Shown in pieces: positions 5,795 to 7,703 of a stretch of 7,703 bases of DNA. A program made the translations under genes and the position numbers. This DNA is from Nitrospinota bacterium (GTDB lineage Bacteria; UBA8248). The stretch covers positions 405 to 8,107 of the forward strand of contig DNYS01000153.1 of assembly GCA_003506735.1 (NCBI GenBank), read 5' to 3'. The notes beneath the pieces were generated by a model. It made no database searches. It saw only the letters and a program-made list of their open reading frames with translations, and was not told the DNA's origin. Within the stretch, counting starts at the first letter, position 1; the number at the start of each line of letters is the position of its first letter.

Positions 5795-6691
5795 TTACTG
5801 GGAGCGGAGCCTCGGATCGAGGGTGTCGCGCAAGGCGTCCCCGAAGAGATTGAACGCGAAGACGCCAATCGTGATGGCCAGGCCCGGGAAGATCGGAATC
5901 CAGGGGGCGCTCTCGGCGTACTCCTCGGCGCCGCCCTGAAGCATCAGGCCCCAGGCCGGGGTCGGCTCCTGGACACCCAGGCCCAGGTAGGACAGCGAGG
6001 CTTCGAGCAGAATGGCCTGGCCCATGAACGTGGTCAGCATGATGAGATAGGGGGCCATCACGTTGGGCACCATGTGGCGGAGGATGATCCGCTTGTGGTT
6101 GAACCCGAGCGTGCGGGCGGCGTCCACGTAGGGAATCTCGCGGACGGCCAGGGCGCTGGCGCGCACGACGCGCGCGCAACGGGGGATGAAGGGTATCGTG
6201 ATGGCTAAAATCACCTTGTCGGCTCCGGTCCCCATGATCGAGACCACGGCCAGGGCCATGATGATCAGCGGGAAGGACATGAAAATGTCCATGAGCCGTT
6301 GGAAGATCAAATCGAAGCGGCCCCCGAAGTAGGCACTCGACACACCGAGCACCAGGCCCACTGTCGCGCCGATGGACGAGGCCGCGAATCCGACGAAGAG
6401 GGCCGTCCGCGCCCCGTAGACGAGCCGCGTCAGGATATCCCTGCCGAACTGATCGGTTCCGAACCAGTGGGCCCAGTTGGGCGCGACGTGCATTTCCCCC
6501 CACGAATTCTGCACCGGATCGTAGCCGGTGATGAAGGGGGCCAGGGCGGAGATAACGATGAGGAACAAGATCACGAACGCGCCGGCGGCGCCGAGCGGTT
6601 TGCGCCGGATCAGAGCCCACAGTTTCGCCGTCCAGGAGGCGCCTTTGTCCTCGGCTGCGATAAGTTCTGCGGTCGCGTCGGTAACGGCCAT
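5795..6691 (-). CDS. ABC transporter permease, DppC/OppC/NikC type
   Basis: Predicted 298-residue inner-membrane permease of a peptide/nickel-family importer. A cytoplasmic N-terminus of about 33 residues precedes the first membrane helix (about 34-54). Next come a periplasmic segment with HWFGTDQFGRDILTRLVYGA (75-94), the family hallmark, and further hydrophobic stretches near 97-119, 137-153, 155-170, 211-232 and 266-284. The EAA loop that docks the ATPase is at about 185-210 (EIPYVDAARTLG...). The C-terminus has the usual LRDTLDPRLR ending. It follows the DppB-type gene with a 12-bp gap, and AAGGA at the end of that gene serves as ribosome binding site. It ends 58 bp from the lyase gene in convergent orientation, and no ATPase gene follows. 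The substrate cannot be predicted: relatives import oligopeptides, nickel, glutathione, sugars or opines. Confidence 0.94.
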   Translation of the reverse strand: MAVTDATAELIAAEDKGASWTAKLWALIRRKPLGAAGAFVILFLIVISALAPFITGYDPVQNSWGEMHVAPNWAHWFGTDQFGRDILTRLVYGARTALFVGFAASSIGATVGLVLGVSSAYFGGRFDLIFQRLMDIFMSFPLIIMALAVVSIMGTGADKVILAITIPFIPRCARVVRASALAVREIPYVDAARTLGFNHKRIILRHMVPNVMAPYLIMLTTFMGQAILLEASLSYLGLGVQEPTPAWGLMLQGGAEEYAESAPWIPIFPGLAITIGVFAFNLFGDALRDTLDPRLRSQ

Positions 6692-6703
6692 CGATGGTTT
6701 TCC

Positions 6704-7675
6704 TTAACTGTAGCGAATCCGCGGATCGAGCCACGCGTACAAAATATCGATCACGAAATTCGTCAAAATAAACACCACCGCCACCAACATAACCAGCGCC
6801 TGGGTCATCGTATAGTCCGAATTGAGCACCGATTCGACCAAAAGCTTTCCCAGCCCGTTCAGGTTGAAGACCTGCTCGGTCACGACGAGCCCGCCCATGA
6901 GAAAGGCGAATTCGAGGCCAATGACGGTGGTCACCGGCAGGAGTGCGTTCTTGAGCGCATGGCGGTTGATGATGAGTTTCTCGAGGAGGCCCTTGGCCCG
7001 CGCCGTCCGGACGTAATCCTCCCGGAGCACCTCGAGCAGGGTCGAGCGCGTCATGCGAGTGGCCACGGCCGCGTAGCGGTAGCCTGTCGCCAGGGCGGGC
7101 CATATCAACTGGCTCATGTTCTCCATCGGGTTCACCCAGAAGGGGGTATACACGATGGGCGGCATCCACGGGGTGCCGGTGATTTTATTGGTGATGATCA
7201 AAAGGCCCAAGATGATGATGATTCCCAGCCAGAACGAGGGCATGGCGATTCCCGCGATGCTGAAGGTGCGGACGATGTAGTCAATCCAGGTGTCCTGATT
7301 GATGGCCGATATCGTGCCGAGCGGGATGGCGATGATGGTGGCCGTCACGGTCGCCATGATGGCTACCTGGAGCGAAAGCTGGAAGCGGAGGCCGATCTCA
7401 TGGGCAATGGGCCTTTCGGTCCACATCGATTTGCCCAGGTCGAAGTGCATAAATCCCCATACGAAATCGAAAAACTGCACGTACACCGGCTGGTCGATCC
7501 CGAGTTCGTGCTGGCATATCTTGATCGCCTCGGGATCGACGTAGACCCCCGAACCCGCCATGCGAACCACGCAAACGTCGCCCGGAATGAGGCGGAGCAA
7601 GAAAAAGATGAGCACGGCCGCCCCGAGCAGGGTCGGAATCATCAACAGAATTCTTTTAATAATGTATTTATACAC
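6704..7675 (-). CDS. ABC transporter permease, DppB/OppB/NikB type
   Basis: Predicted 323-residue inner-membrane permease that pairs with the DppC-type subunit. The protein starts MYKYIIKRILLMIPTLLG, the standard DppB opening, with the first helix at about 9-30 and LIPGD at 29-33. Other membrane stretches lie near 101-124, 137-162, 246-266 and 293-316, and the EAA loop is at about 215-244 (YVRTARAKGL at 221-230). It ends with the family's WLDPRIRYS. The start is GTG (7675-7673), preceded by GGAG about 8 nt upstream; the frame remains open to the window edge, but no ATG, GTG or TTG occurs in the remaining 28 bases. A periplasmic binding protein gene is expected upstream, outside the window. 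Family assignment is secure; substrate unknown. Confidence 0.94.
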   Translation of the reverse strand: MYKYIIKRILLMIPTLLGAAVLIFFLLRLIPGDVCVVRMAGSGVYVDPEAIKICQHELGIDQPVYVQFFDFVWGFMHFDLGKSMWTERPIAHEIGLRFQLSLQVAIMATVTATIIAIPLGTISAINQDTWIDYIVRTFSIAGIAMPSFWLGIIIILGLLIITNKITGTPWMPPIVYTPFWVNPMENMSQLIWPALATGYRYAAVATRMTRSTLLEVLREDYVRTARAKGLLEKLIINRHALKNALLPVTTVIGLEFAFLMGGLVVTEQVFNLNGLGKLLVESVLNSDYTMTQALVMLVAVVFILTNFVIDILYAWLDPRIRYS

Positions 7676-7703
7676 ACCCGGGCTCCGGAATTCCCCGCCC
7701 GCC

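Noticed and set aside
4726..5868. Minus-strand open frame of about 380 codons opposite the lyase
   Set aside because: The plus strand has a complete PEPM/ICL enzyme with a strong ribosome binding site; the antisense frame also runs across the convergent gap and into the permease gene.
5700..7169. Long minus-strand open frame (about 489 codons) overlapping both permease genes
   Set aside because: It is the shifted frame of two clear ABC permeases, is rich in Arg/Gly/Pro as expected of a GC-rich shadow frame, and shows no domain.

Overview
The window is high-GC DNA (roughly 60-65% G+C by eye) with dense, closely spaced genes. GTG and TTG starts, Shine-Dalgarno sites, an ATGA stop/start overlap and Dpp/Opp-type ABC permeases all indicate a bacterium. 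The gene mix suits a heterotroph of the Proteobacteria or a neighbouring uncultured high-GC phylum, but nothing here fixes the taxon. There is no tRNA, rRNA, CRISPR array, transposase or integrase.

Layout from left to right. (1) Positions 1-547, minus strand: the first 182 codons of a family-4 glycosyltransferase with a TTG start; it runs off the left edge. (2) 659-994, minus: a complete pterin-4a-carbinolamine dehydratase (phhB type). (3) 995-1286: a 292-bp divergent intergenic region with a candidate promoter on each strand, a 15-bp-period direct repeat and a CCAAT-N7-ATTGG dyad. (4) 1287-2921, plus: a class A FAD-dependent monooxygenase. It is recognisable end to end, but as written it is broken by two opposite 1-base frameshifts about 35 bp apart, with a TGA between them. 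(5) 3064-5736, plus: a tight three-gene operon made of an aconitase/isopropylmalate-isomerase-like large subunit, its small subunit, and an isocitrate lyase/PEP mutase superfamily lyase that starts inside the stop codon of the small subunit. (6) 5795-7675, minus: two permease subunits of a peptide/nickel-type ABC importer, converging on the operon. The rest of the transporter would lie beyond the right edge.

The most informative unit is the three-gene operon. A split hydro-lyase of the LeuC/LeuD fold coupled to a Cys-containing PEPM/ICL-family lyase has the same composition as the dimethylmaleate hydratase (DmdAB) plus 2,3-dimethylmalate lyase (Dml) step of nicotinate fermentation in Eubacterium barkeri. 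The best reading is therefore a catabolic module that hydrates an unsaturated (alkyl-substituted) dicarboxylate and cleaves the resulting malate derivative to pyruvate or another 2-oxoacid plus a second carboxylate. This is more likely than leucine biosynthesis: no leuA or leuB is present, and substrate-loop and core motifs in both subunits depart from the usual LeuC/LeuD sequences. The exact substrate cannot be read from sequence. The monooxygenase upstream could feed the pathway with an oxidised aromatic or heterocyclic precursor, and the importer could bring in a substrate, but both links are inferred from proximity only.
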